Assembly: GCF_019145195.1 (NCBI RefSeq)
Contig: NZ_JAHSTW010000001.1
Coordinates: 372,001-436,000, forward strand
DNA length: 64,000 bases
From: Pseudomonas siliginis
Lineage (GTDB): Bacteria > Pseudomonadota > Gammaproteobacteria > Pseudomonadales > Pseudomonadaceae
Direction of reading: 5' to 3'
Shown: piece after piece, positions 18,639 through 25,525 of the stretch
Position numbering within the stretch: position 1 is the first letter of the stretch
Layout: the number at the start of each line of letters is the position of its first letter
Notes under the pieces: model-generated
Database searches by the model: none
Told to the model about the DNA's origin: nothing
What the model saw: only the letters and a program-made list of their open reading frames with translations
Program-made: the position numbers and the translations under genes

Positions 18639-20084
18639 TCACGCGACGATGTCGCTGGTCGCTGCCTGGCCCACGGTGCTGACGATAAAATCAGCCACGC
18701 CATGCCCGGAGAAATCCACCGACAACAGGCTGTTGCCGCCCGACGAGGTCAACACCGCATCGCCGGCAGAACCGGTGAAGCTGTTGACGAAGTGCAGGCC
18801 CGCGCCGTTGGTGATGCCGGTCAGGTCGATTTTGTCCAGACCGCTGACGAAATCGAGGATCTGATCGATCGCACCTGGCTTGGAGTCCGAGCTGGCGGCG
18901 AACACGAAAGTGTCCGAACCGGCGCCGCCCCACAGCTTGTCGGCACCGCCAGCGCCGTAAAGGATGTCGTTGCCGGCACCGCCCTTCAGCTCGTTGGCCA
19001 CGCTGTTGCCGATCAACAGATCGCTGCCCGAACCGCCAATAGCGTTCTCGATGACTGCGCCCTTGGCGATCGACACGTTACCGACCATGCCGCCAACGTC
19101 GGAGAACGAAGCGCTGTTGAGGTTGATCTTCTGGTTCTGGGTGAAACCGGAGAAATCCAGGGTGTCCTTGCCGCCGGCATCCCACACCGAGAACACCACT
19201 TTGTCGCTCGACGACGACGCGCTGAGGAAATCGCGGCCGGTATTGGAGTTGAAGCCGTAGGTGGTGTCGCCGGTGCGGGTGGTGGTGTTGGCGCCGTAGA
19301 GTTTCTGGATGGCTGCGATGTCGTCCATCAGCGGGCCGGACGAATAGGCTTCGACGCCGCCCTTGCTGAAGTTCTGGTTGGTGTTGCTCTCGCTCCAGTA
19401 ACTCATGACGCTGTAGCCACGGGTGTCCTGGCCATAAGTCGCGTCGTTGTAGGTCGGGTTGCCATTGCCGGCGTTGTAGTCGCCAGGGTGAGCAAGGCCA
19501 AGGGTATGGCCGATTTCGTGGGTCAGGGTCTGACGACCGTAGTTGTTCAGCTCCGGGTTCTTGTTCTGCGTGTAACCGCTGTTGATCAAGTACCACGAAG
19601 TCCCGTCATAACCGGCGCCGGTACCCGGCAGATAGGCAAACGCCGCAGCGCCATCCTGGCCACCGCTGTAGTTACCGAAGGTCATGTGCCCGTCGCCGCC
19701 CGAGGCTCTCTCGGTGAAGGTGACATTGGCCACGTCGGCCCAGGACTGCATGGCGAGCTTGGCCTGCGCCTGCTGCTGCGCGCTGAACTGACTGAACCCG
19801 CTGATGCCGTGCTTGTTCATCGTGCTGTTCGAGGCCGAGGTCAGGAACGTATAGGTGAGTTCGATCTTGCCGCTGCCGTCCTTGTCCTGATAGGCAGCGC
19901 CGTCACGCAGCAATTGCGTAGCCGCCTGGTCGACGGAGTACGAGGGTTTGCCATTGACCGTGAGGTTGCCGCCGCGGTCGTACTGATGGCTGAAGCTATT
20001 GATCTGGTTGTACGCCGAGCTGAAGGCAGCCAGTTGGAAAGCCTGTTCGGCGGAATCAACAGCATTGGTTTTAACTTTCGACAT
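18639..20084 (-). CDS. aprX: AprX, extracellular serralysin-type zinc metalloprotease (481 aa)
   Basis: Heat-stable alkaline protease (M10B, serralysin) known from milk-spoiling P. fluorescens. A short propeptide is followed by the zinc-binding [12 protein letters not shown] (His189, Glu190, His193, His199), then the Met-turn SVMSYW (Met227, Tyr229). RTX calcium repeats follow ([30 protein letters not shown]; about residues 345-400), and the C-terminus ends in DIVA after a hydrophobic stretch, a type I secretion signal. There is no Sec signal. The start at 20084 is supported by AGGAAG 7 nt upstream; that segment also matches the RsmA/RsmE consensus. It is the first gene of the exoenzyme locus. 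Confidence 0.97.
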   Translation of the reverse strand: MSKVKTNAVDSAEQAFQLAAFSSAYNQINSFSHQYDRGGNLTVNGKPSYSVDQAATQLLRDGAAYQDKDGSGKIELTYTFLTSASNSTMNKHGISGFSQFSAQQQAQAKLAMQSWADVANVTFTERASGGDGHMTFGNYSGGQDGAAAFAYLPGTGAGYDGTSWYLINSGYTQNKNPELNNYGRQTLTHEIGHTLGLAHPGDYNAGNGNPTYNDATYGQDTRGYSVMSYWSESNTNQNFSKGGVEAYSSGPLMDDIAAIQKLYGANTTTRTGDTTYGFNSNTGRDFLSASSSSDKVVFSVWDAGGKDTLDFSGFTQNQKINLNSASFSDVGGMVGNVSIAKGAVIENAIGGSGSDLLIGNSVANELKGGAGNDILYGAGGADKLWGGAGSDTFVFAASSDSKPGAIDQILDFVSGLDKIDLTGITNGAGLHFVNSFTGSAGDAVLTSSGGNSLLSVDFSGHGVADFIVSTVGQAATSDIVA

Positions 20085-20090
20085 AAACAC

Positions 20091-20100
20091 ACTTCCTTGT
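20091..20100 (-). promoter_or_regulatory. RsmA/RsmE-type binding site on the aprX ribosome binding site
   Basis: The minus-strand sequence ACAAGGAAGT matches the reported consensus (A/U)CANGGANG(U/A) at every fixed position and contains the Shine-Dalgarno of aprX. Gac/Rsm control of the orthologous aprA is established in P. protegens; the match here is read directly from sequence. Confidence 0.7.
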
Positions 20101-20127
20101 TTAGCAATGGAACAGTTTTTGTCCGAC

Positions 20128-20153
20128 AGGACGATCTTTGGCGAGATCGTCCT
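20128..20153 (-). promoter_or_regulatory. perfect leader hairpin upstream of aprX
   Basis: AGGACGATCT, a 6-nt loop and AGATCGTCCT form a perfect 10-bp stem 44 nt upstream of the aprX ATG. It is either in the 5' leader of the mRNA or an operator palindrome. A GGA lies within the stem, as in secondary Rsm sites, but not in the loop. Confidence 0.6.
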
Positions 20154-20424
20154 ATCACTCGCCCAATGAAGGCGTAACGAACCTGACACAATTGGAAATC
20201 TGTCGTAAAGGATTTTTTTGCGATCCAATTTGGTGATATCAGGAAACTGCCGTAAACAAAGCGTGCGGGGAGGAAAGATTGTTTTTAGTTGTAGCGAGGG
20301 TGGAAATTGTCTGACGATTTTCTATTTAAATATTAAATATCGCTAAGTTTGAATTTGTTGGGCGAGTCACACTTTCCGCTAATGGTGCCAGTGATTTGAT
20401 ATCAACTCTACGACGTCATTCGGA

Positions 20425-20529
20425 CTGTAGGAGCTGACGAGAGCAACGAGGCTGCGATCATTTCGATCTTGATTTTCAAAAGGTCAAAGTCAAGAGATCG
20501 CAGACTCGTTGCACTCACCGATTCCTGTA
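20425..20529. repeat. degenerate inverted repeat of the CTGTAGGAGCTG...GCTGCGATC family
   Basis: The arms at 20425-20459 and about 20496-20529 are imperfect reverse complements; the inner blocks GCTGCGATC and GATCGCAG and a shared CAACGAG are well preserved. It resembles a third dispersed pseudomonad repeat type. Confidence 0.65.
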
Positions 20530-20536
20530 GAGCGAT

Positions 20537-20980
20537 TTATAGAGAAGGACCACCCTGGTCAAAGATCACGTCGACCTCGTAGCTGTCGCCTCCAAGGGCT
20601 TCAGTGGTGAATTGCAATTTACCGTTAATGCGCTCCCCTGAATGCTGGAGCGTCACAAAGCCCGGCTTTTCCTTGTCTGCGTAAAAATGTCTGGGTTCAG
20701 TAGTCGCCCCAGAGCGGGTGTAAGCCACAAAAAGAACTCGCGCGTCCGTGAGCGGAATCTCTGTGCCGGCATCAGCCTTGTTGCTGAGATTCACTGCGAT
20801 AGATGAAAGATGAAAGCTGCTATTGCCCTCCGGGTCGACCATCGTGCCATGAAATCTGAGCGTCCCTCCCTGCTCGTCGCGATGGGTTTCTCTGGCGAAG
20901 AATTTTAATTCCTTACCATTACGAAGGTTTTTCACCGCCCCCTTCAATACATTCTCAAGACCATTTTCATTGCTCATCAT
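20537..20980 (-). CDS. hypothetical protein (147 aa), unrecognised
   Basis: No family is recognised. The protein has no signal peptide or membrane segment. It begins with an amphipathic lysine-rich helix (NVLKGAVKNLRNGKELKFFARE) and continues as alternating beta-strand-like stretches (TLRFHGTMVDPEG, FHLSSIAVNLS, RVLFVAYTRSG, KLQFTTEALGG, YEVDVIFDQGG), suggesting a small beta-sandwich. The ATG at 20980 has AGAGGA 5 nt upstream; the next codon, ATG at 20977, is equally possible. It lies upstream of the aprX locus in the same orientation, behind a 452-nt spacer with a repeat, so co-transcription with aprX is doubtful. Confidence 0.75.
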   Translation of the reverse strand: MMSNENGLENVLKGAVKNLRNGKELKFFARETHRDEQGGTLRFHGTMVDPEGNSSFHLSSIAVNLSNKADAGTEIPLTDARVLFVAYTRSGATTEPRHFYADKEKPGFVTLQHSGERINGKLQFTTEALGGDSYEVDVIFDQGGPSL

Positions 20981-21040
20981 CAAAATCCTCTGTAAGGAAA
21001 GGCGGCATTTCGCCCTCCTGCCGAGGCATTAAATCCAATT

Positions 21041-21072
21041 TCCAGCGAAGCTGGACCTGTCAACAATGACAG
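21041..21072. repeat. two adjacent small hairpins
   Basis: TCCAGC-GAA-GCTGGA (21041-21055) is followed after 1 nt by CTGTCA-ACAA-TGACAG (21057-21072), upstream of the 147-residue unknown gene. They could form leader structure of that gene or the tail of the upstream transcript. Confidence 0.45.
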
Positions 21073-21118
21073 GTGCAAACCCTGATTTTTCGTGCTAACT
21101 CTCGCTAACGCGACAACG

Positions 21119-21138
21119 CCGGGCGCTTTAGCGCCCGG
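21119..21138 (-). terminator. hairpin after the polyamine-binding-protein gene
   Basis: CCGGGCGC-TTTA-GCGCCCGG, a perfect 8-bp stem 10 nt after the minus-strand stop at 21149. The T run is weak, so efficiency is uncertain. Confidence 0.6.
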
Positions 21139-21148
21139 TAGACCTCGA

Positions 21149-22234
21149 TCAACTCCCCGTCCGAATCTTGTTCCAAACCCGCGTCCGGATCCGGTCGATA
21201 TTCAGCGGCATCGCTTCCAGCGCGAACAGCTTGCCCATCATTTCCGCACTCGGGTAAACCTTGGTGTCGTTCTTGATCGCCGGGTCGATCAGTTTGTCGG
21301 CTTGTTCGTTGCCATTGGCGTAATGCACGTAATTGGTGATGCCGGCCATGACGTCCGGGCGCAGCAGGTAGTTCATGAACGCGTACCCCGCCTTCTCGTC
21401 CGGCGCATCGGCCGGCATGGCGACCATATCGAACCAGATCGCCGCGCCTTCCTTGGGAATCGCATAACCGATCTCAACGCCGTTCTTGGCTTCCTTGGCG
21501 CGGTTTTCCGCTTGCAGGATGTCGCCGGAAAACCCGACCGCTACGCAGATGTCGCCGTTGGCCAAATCACTGGTGTACTTGGAGGAATGGAAGTAGCTGA
21601 CGTAGGGCCGCACTTTCATCAGCAGCGCTTCGGCTTTCTTGTAGTCTTCGGGATTCTTGCTGTGGTGCGGCAGGCCCAGGTAGTTGAGCGCCGCCGGGAG
21701 CAGTTCTGGGCCGTTGTCGAGGATCGCCACGCCGCACTTCTGCAGTTTTTCCATGTATTCGGGTTTGAAGATCAGATCCCAGGAATCCACCGGCGCGTTG
21801 TCGCCCAGCACCGCTTTGACCTTGGCAATGTTGTAGCCAATACCGGTGCTGCCCCACAGATACGGAAAGCCGTGCTCGTTGTTCGGGTCGTTGGTCTGCA
21901 GGGCCTTAAGCAGCGCTGGATTGAGGTTCTTCCAGTTCGGCAACTGACTCTTGTCGAGTTTCTTCAGCGCCCCACCCTGAATTTGCCGCGCCATGAAGTG
22001 GTTGGACGGGAACACCACGTCGTAACCGGATTTGCCGGTCATCAACTTGCCGTCGAGGGTTTCGTTGCTGTCGTAGACGTCATAAGTGACGCCGATGCCC
22101 GTGTCTTTCTGGAAATTCTTAGTGGTGTCCGGGGCGATGTAGTCGGACCAGTTGTAGACCTTGACCGTCTCGGCTGCATGACTGACGGAAGCGGCCAGCA
22201 GCAGCGGCGCCAATGCGAGGGTTTTCTGGATCAT
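21149..22234 (-). CDS. polyamine (putrescine/spermidine) ABC-type periplasmic binding protein, PotF/SpuD-like (361 aa)
   Basis: Periplasmic solute receptor of the PotD/PotF family. The signal peptide is cut after AASVSHA, and the mature chain opens with ETVKVYNWSDYIAPDT, the family hallmark, followed by SGYDVVFPSNHF and LWGSTGIGYN. No permease or ATPase genes are adjacent, so it must work with transporter parts encoded elsewhere or act as a sensor. The start at 22234 (MIQKTLALAP) has AGGAA about 7 nt upstream and gives a clean signal sequence; an upstream in-frame start at 22273 would spoil it. It is the last gene of a co-directional set with a cupin, an FAD oxidoreductase and an AraC regulator. 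Confidence 0.93.
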   Translation of the reverse strand: MIQKTLALAPLLLAASVSHAAETVKVYNWSDYIAPDTTKNFQKDTGIGVTYDVYDSNETLDGKLMTGKSGYDVVFPSNHFMARQIQGGALKKLDKSQLPNWKNLNPALLKALQTNDPNNEHGFPYLWGSTGIGYNIAKVKAVLGDNAPVDSWDLIFKPEYMEKLQKCGVAILDNGPELLPAALNYLGLPHHSKNPEDYKKAEALLMKVRPYVSYFHSSKYTSDLANGDICVAVGFSGDILQAENRAKEAKNGVEIGYAIPKEGAAIWFDMVAMPADAPDEKAGYAFMNYLLRPDVMAGITNYVHYANGNEQADKLIDPAIKNDTKVYPSAEMMGKLFALEAMPLNIDRIRTRVWNKIRTGS

Positions 22235-22289
22235 GGGGCGATTCCTGTATGGGCTTTTTTTGTTGGCAGGCAATCAAAGGATCAAACAA

Positions 22290-22634
22290 TCAGAAAATCA
22301 GCACGTAGCTCTTGCGCACGGTTTCCTGGATATCCCAGATCCCGAGCGTGTTGGCTGGCAACATCAGTGCGTCGCCGCCTTGTATGTGCAGGGTTTCGCC
22401 GCCACCGTCGGGGGTGAAGGTGCAGCGCCCGGAAATGAAATGGCAGAACTCCTGCGCGGTGATCTGCCGCCGCCAGCGGCCCGGGGTGCATTCCCAGACG
22501 CCGGTTTCGACACCGTCGTCGCGCTCGACACTGGTGGTCGAGGCAATTGCGACGGGTTCGCCGAGGGGCACGGCGACCGGGTTGGATTCTTCGAGCTCAA
22601 GCGTGGCGGTGTTCTTGAATTGGGTGATGCTCAT
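22290..22634 (-). CDS. cupin domain protein (114 aa)
   Basis: Small single-domain cupin of the cupin_3 (DUF861) type, with the segment GVWECTPGRWRRQI, the EFCHFISGRCTFTPDGG turn and GGDALMLPANTLGIWDI. Proteins of this type commonly accompany amine and polyamine oxidases in pseudomonads, where the exact reaction is unknown. It is placed 31 nt after the oxidoreductase and 55 nt before the binding protein, consistent with an operon. Confidence 0.88.
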   Translation of the reverse strand: MSITQFKNTATLELEESNPVAVPLGEPVAIASTTSVERDDGVETGVWECTPGRWRRQITAQEFCHFISGRCTFTPDGGGETLHIQGGDALMLPANTLGIWDIQETVRKSYVLIF

Positions 22635-22665
22635 GGCGTGACCTGTTTATTGAGGGAAACGACGT

Positions 22666-24072
22666 TCAGTGCATGAAACCTTCCATGAACCCGGCAACCC
22701 GGCTGGCGAGCTTGCGCCGCCAAGGCGCGGTCGCGGGATTGGCCAGGGTCTGGTCTTCGTGCACGAAACTTTTGATGATCGCGTTGTAGCCGAGCCAGCG
22801 GCATGGCTCCGGTTCCCAGGCACGCAGCGCATGAATGCCGCCGTCGGGCAGGACCCACGGTTGTTGGGTCAGCTCGCTGTTGCGCTCAAGAATCAGATCG
22901 GCCAGCGTCCGGCCGCCGAGATTGCTGGCACCGACGCCCTCGCCGCCGTAACCGCCCGATAGCGCGATGCCGTTGGCGCGGTCGCAAAGCATGTGCGGCT
23001 TGAAATGCCGCGACATGCCGAGGTTGCCGCCCCAGGCGTGGGTGATCTGCACATTTTTCAGCTGCGGGAACAGTTCGCCGAACAGATAGCGGCGCAGCTC
23101 GACCTCATCGCGGGTGAGGTTGAAGTCATGGCGCAGCTTGCCGGCGAACTGATACCCGCCACGGGCGCCGAAGATCAGACGATTGTCGGCACTGCGCTGG
23201 CCATAGGTGACCTGGCGGCTGAATTCACTGAAGGCCTGGCCGCGATTCAGGCCGATTTCGTCCCAGGTCGCGGCGGACAGCGGCTCGGTGGCGACGATCA
23301 GGCTTTGCACCGGCAGCTGATAGCGGCCCAGCGGCGGCAACGTCACCGAATAGCCCTCTACGGCCGGGACGATCCAACGGCTGCGCACGCTGGCCTTGGC
23401 GGTGCGCAAACTGCCAGTTTGCCAGTGGGTAACCGGGCTGTTTTCGTAGATTTTCACGCCCATCTGCTGCACGGTCCGCGCCAGGCCACGGACCAGTTTC
23501 GCCGGGTGAATGGTCGCGACATGGGGAGCGAAGATGCCGCCGTAGGGCTTGGCCACGCGGATCTGCTGGGCCAGTTGCTCGGGGCTCAGCCAGCGGTAAT
23601 CGTCGTCAGTCAGGCCTTGGGCGTGCAGCTTGTTCAGGTAATCGCGCAGCACGGTTTCCTGCTCTGGGTAGCGCGCAGCACAATAAAGCACTCCGTCCTT
23701 GCGGTAATCGCAGTCGATGCCTTCGCGTTCGAGGACGATCTCCACTTCATCTGGGATGCTGTGCAGCAGATCGAAAGAAGCCCGCCGTTGCTGCGGCGAT
23801 AAGCCTGCGAGCAAGCGATCCTCACCCAGCAAGTTACCCATCAGCCAGCCGCCATTGCGTCCGGACGCACCGAACCCGGCGGTTTGCGCCTCGACGATGG
23901 CAATATCCAGGCCGGGCGCCTGTTTTTTCAGGTAGTACGCCGTCCACAATCCGGTGTAACCGGCGCCGATGATCGCCACGTCGACGTCCAGGTCACGCTC
24001 CAACGCGGGCCGCGCCAATAGCGGCTCATCGAGCTGATCCATCCACAAACTGATCGTGCGCCACGCCGACAT
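22666..24072 (-). CDS. FAD-dependent oxidoreductase of the DadA / PuuB type (468 aa)
   Basis: Flavin enzyme of the DAO family, likely an amine or gamma-glutamyl-polyamine oxidase. The dinucleotide-binding motif VAIIGAGYTGLWTAYYLKK lies at residues about 28-46. The second region, FGASGRNGGWLMGNLLG, contains the conserved SGRNGG typical of PuuB-like enzymes, and the C-terminal GGYGGEGVGASNLGGRTLADL closes the FAD site. ATG 24072 (MSAWRT) has GGAG 6 nt upstream; the longer frame to 24087 would need a GTG start. Its place between a polyamine-type binding protein gene and an AraC regulator supports an amine-utilisation role. The exact substrate cannot be read from sequence. Confidence 0.9.
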   Translation of the reverse strand: MSAWRTISLWMDQLDEPLLARPALERDLDVDVAIIGAGYTGLWTAYYLKKQAPGLDIAIVEAQTAGFGASGRNGGWLMGNLLGEDRLLAGLSPQQRRASFDLLHSIPDEVEIVLEREGIDCDYRKDGVLYCAARYPEQETVLRDYLNKLHAQGLTDDDYRWLSPEQLAQQIRVAKPYGGIFAPHVATIHPAKLVRGLARTVQQMGVKIYENSPVTHWQTGSLRTAKASVRSRWIVPAVEGYSVTLPPLGRYQLPVQSLIVATEPLSAATWDEIGLNRGQAFSEFSRQVTYGQRSADNRLIFGARGGYQFAGKLRHDFNLTRDEVELRRYLFGELFPQLKNVQITHAWGGNLGMSRHFKPHMLCDRANGIALSGGYGGEGVGASNLGGRTLADLILERNSELTQQPWVLPDGGIHALRAWEPEPCRWLGYNAIIKSFVHEDQTLANPATAPWRRKLASRVAGFMEGFMH

Positions 24073-24124
24073 GCCAGACTCCGCCACTGAAAACCTTCGA
24101 TGGCGTCGATCCTAGTGGCTGCCT

Positions 24125-24937
24125 TCAGTGGATGTCTTGCGCGCGTGCCCGCAGAGAAATTTGTTTGGCGTAGGCCTTGGGCGACTGGCCGGTGTGTTCG
24201 CGAAAGCATTTGTAAAACGCTGACAGCGAATTGAAACCGGCGGCAAACGCCAGCTCGTCGACACGCAACGGCGGCGTAGCGCTACCCAGCGCACGCAGCA
24301 AATGCTGCAGGCGCGCCTGATTGACGTAGCGATAAAAGCTTTGCCCGAGTACCTGATTGAGCAGATAGGAAATCTGATTGCGGCTGTACCCGCACTCCTT
24401 CGCCACCCTTTGCAGGTCAAGCTCAGGGTCCAGATAAGGCTGCTGCTTCTCGAAATACTGCTGCAGGTCTTCGGCCATGAAGCTCAGTTGGCGCGGTGAC
24501 AGACCGAGACGACTGACCGCCGGACGGCTCGGTGCCGAACTGCCGTCGGTTTGGGTACGCACCAGCGAGGCGTATTCATTGACGCGCCATATCAGGCCGT
24601 CCTTGACCGTGATCGCTTCGCTGGAACGGAACGACACCAAACCATCGCCGCCACGCAAGGTCACCTCGTACTGAATGAACGCGGTATTGCCATCCACCCG
24701 GATTCGGTCGCAATGTTCGAGCAGTTCGTCGGATTCTCGCGGCATGCTCACGCGCACGTACTCGCGTAACTCATCCAGACCGAGCACACGGTTCTGAAAG
24801 AAATCGTTGTACTGGATATCGGCGTGATAAAGCGCCATGACGCTGTCCAGATCCCGGTGTTTCCAGCTCAGGTGATAGCGCATGACCGTGGCGGCCGTGG
24901 CCTGGGTCTGTTCTGGGCCGTCGTCATCGGCGTGCAT
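24125..24937 (-). CDS. AraC-family regulator with N-terminal SnoaL/NTF2-like domain (270 aa)
   Basis: Transcription regulator. Residues about 15-125 form a SnoaL/NTF2-like fold (MRYHLSWKHRDLDSVMALYHADIQYND, then RIRVDGNTAFIQYEVTLRGGDG), a likely ligand pocket. Residues about 165-265 are an AraC double helix-turn-helix (LDLQRVAKECGYSRNQISYLLNQ and LAFAAGFNSLSAFYKCFREHTGQSPKAY). The SnoaL-AraC pairing is less common than cupin-AraC. It lies 52 nt upstream of the FAD oxidoreductase in the same orientation and probably controls that gene set. The ATG at 24937 has no strong ribosome binding site. Confidence 0.9.
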   Translation of the reverse strand: MHADDDGPEQTQATAATVMRYHLSWKHRDLDSVMALYHADIQYNDFFQNRVLGLDELREYVRVSMPRESDELLEHCDRIRVDGNTAFIQYEVTLRGGDGLVSFRSSEAITVKDGLIWRVNEYASLVRTQTDGSSAPSRPAVSRLGLSPRQLSFMAEDLQQYFEKQQPYLDPELDLQRVAKECGYSRNQISYLLNQVLGQSFYRYVNQARLQHLLRALGSATPPLRVDELAFAAGFNSLSAFYKCFREHTGQSPKAYAKQISLRARAQDIH

Positions 24938-25181
24938 AAGCGGCTCGGCGAAAAAGAACCGAGCTTGCCCAACTTCCTCTGCCGCTTCAATGAAAAATCC
25001 ATGGTGGCGTTTTGGCGATAATCGATGAGCCAGTGACTTACATCAAAAAATGCGAATCAATCGCTAAACGGACTGAAAAAACTCACAGTTTTTTCACACA
25101 CGGATGCTACTTTTAAAGCTCAAGCACTGGTTGAGCCAATGAAGGCTCTTCCCACCTAACATGAGCAAAAGGAAGCGCTCG

Positions 25182-25475
25182 ATGAAGCAGGCGGGCAACA
25201 CCATGAATAAAGGGTTCAGCAAAGTCACCTTTCCAAACGCTTGCCAGCTGATGCGCTGGCATTTTCATCCCATGGGTTTCGAGGCGACGATGGATGCGCC
25301 GGGCAGCTTGATCGCCCGTCTGTTTGATCGTGCCAGCGGCGAAACCATGATCGCCATTGCCGGCATTCCCTGCGCAACGGTGATGAACGCGGCAGACGTC
25401 GAGCGCATCATCGAAGCCATCGAGGATGAGCTGGAAGCTTTCACTCCTCCTGAATCTCTCAAGAACTACGCATAA
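25182..25475 (+). CDS. DUF1652 family protein (97 aa)
   Basis: Small cytoplasmic protein of a family largely restricted to Pseudomonas, function unknown. The conserved core is present: FPNACQLMRWHFHPMGFEA, GSLIARLFDRASGE and AADVERIIEAIEDEL. ATG 25182 (MKQAGNT) is preferred because AGGAAG lies exactly 6 nt upstream. The frame also has an ATG at 25161, which would make that Shine-Dalgarno internal, and another at 25203. It is a single gene followed by a strong terminator. Confidence 0.85.
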   Translation: MKQAGNTMNKGFSKVTFPNACQLMRWHFHPMGFEATMDAPGSLIARLFDRASGETMIAIAGIPCATVMNAADVERIIEAIEDELEAFTPPESLKNYA

Positions 25476-25491
25476 CCACCTGATTTAAAAC

Positions 25492-25525
25492 AAAAAGCCC
25501 GCAGCGATGCGGGCTTTTTATTGGT
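25492..25525. terminator. bidirectional intrinsic terminator
   Basis: AAAAAGCCCGCA, loop GCGA, TGCGGGCTTTTT: a 12-bp stem flanked by A and T runs between the convergent DUF1652 gene and the UvrD-like helicase gene. It serves both strands. Confidence 0.93.

Larger units (their letters stand above)
20085..20536. other. 452-nt intergenic region upstream of aprX
   Basis: No gene seen. From right to left on the minus strand it holds a REP-like degenerate inverted repeat (20425-20529), an AT-rich segment around 20280-20400 suited to a promoter, the perfect hairpin (20128-20153) and the Rsm-type site at the aprX start. No confident -35/-10 pair could be chosen. Confidence 0.6.

Noticed and set aside
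18548..18703. Upstream extension of the inhibitor frame
   Set aside because: It overlaps the aprX 3' end, lacks a ribosome binding site and would bury the Sec signal peptide.
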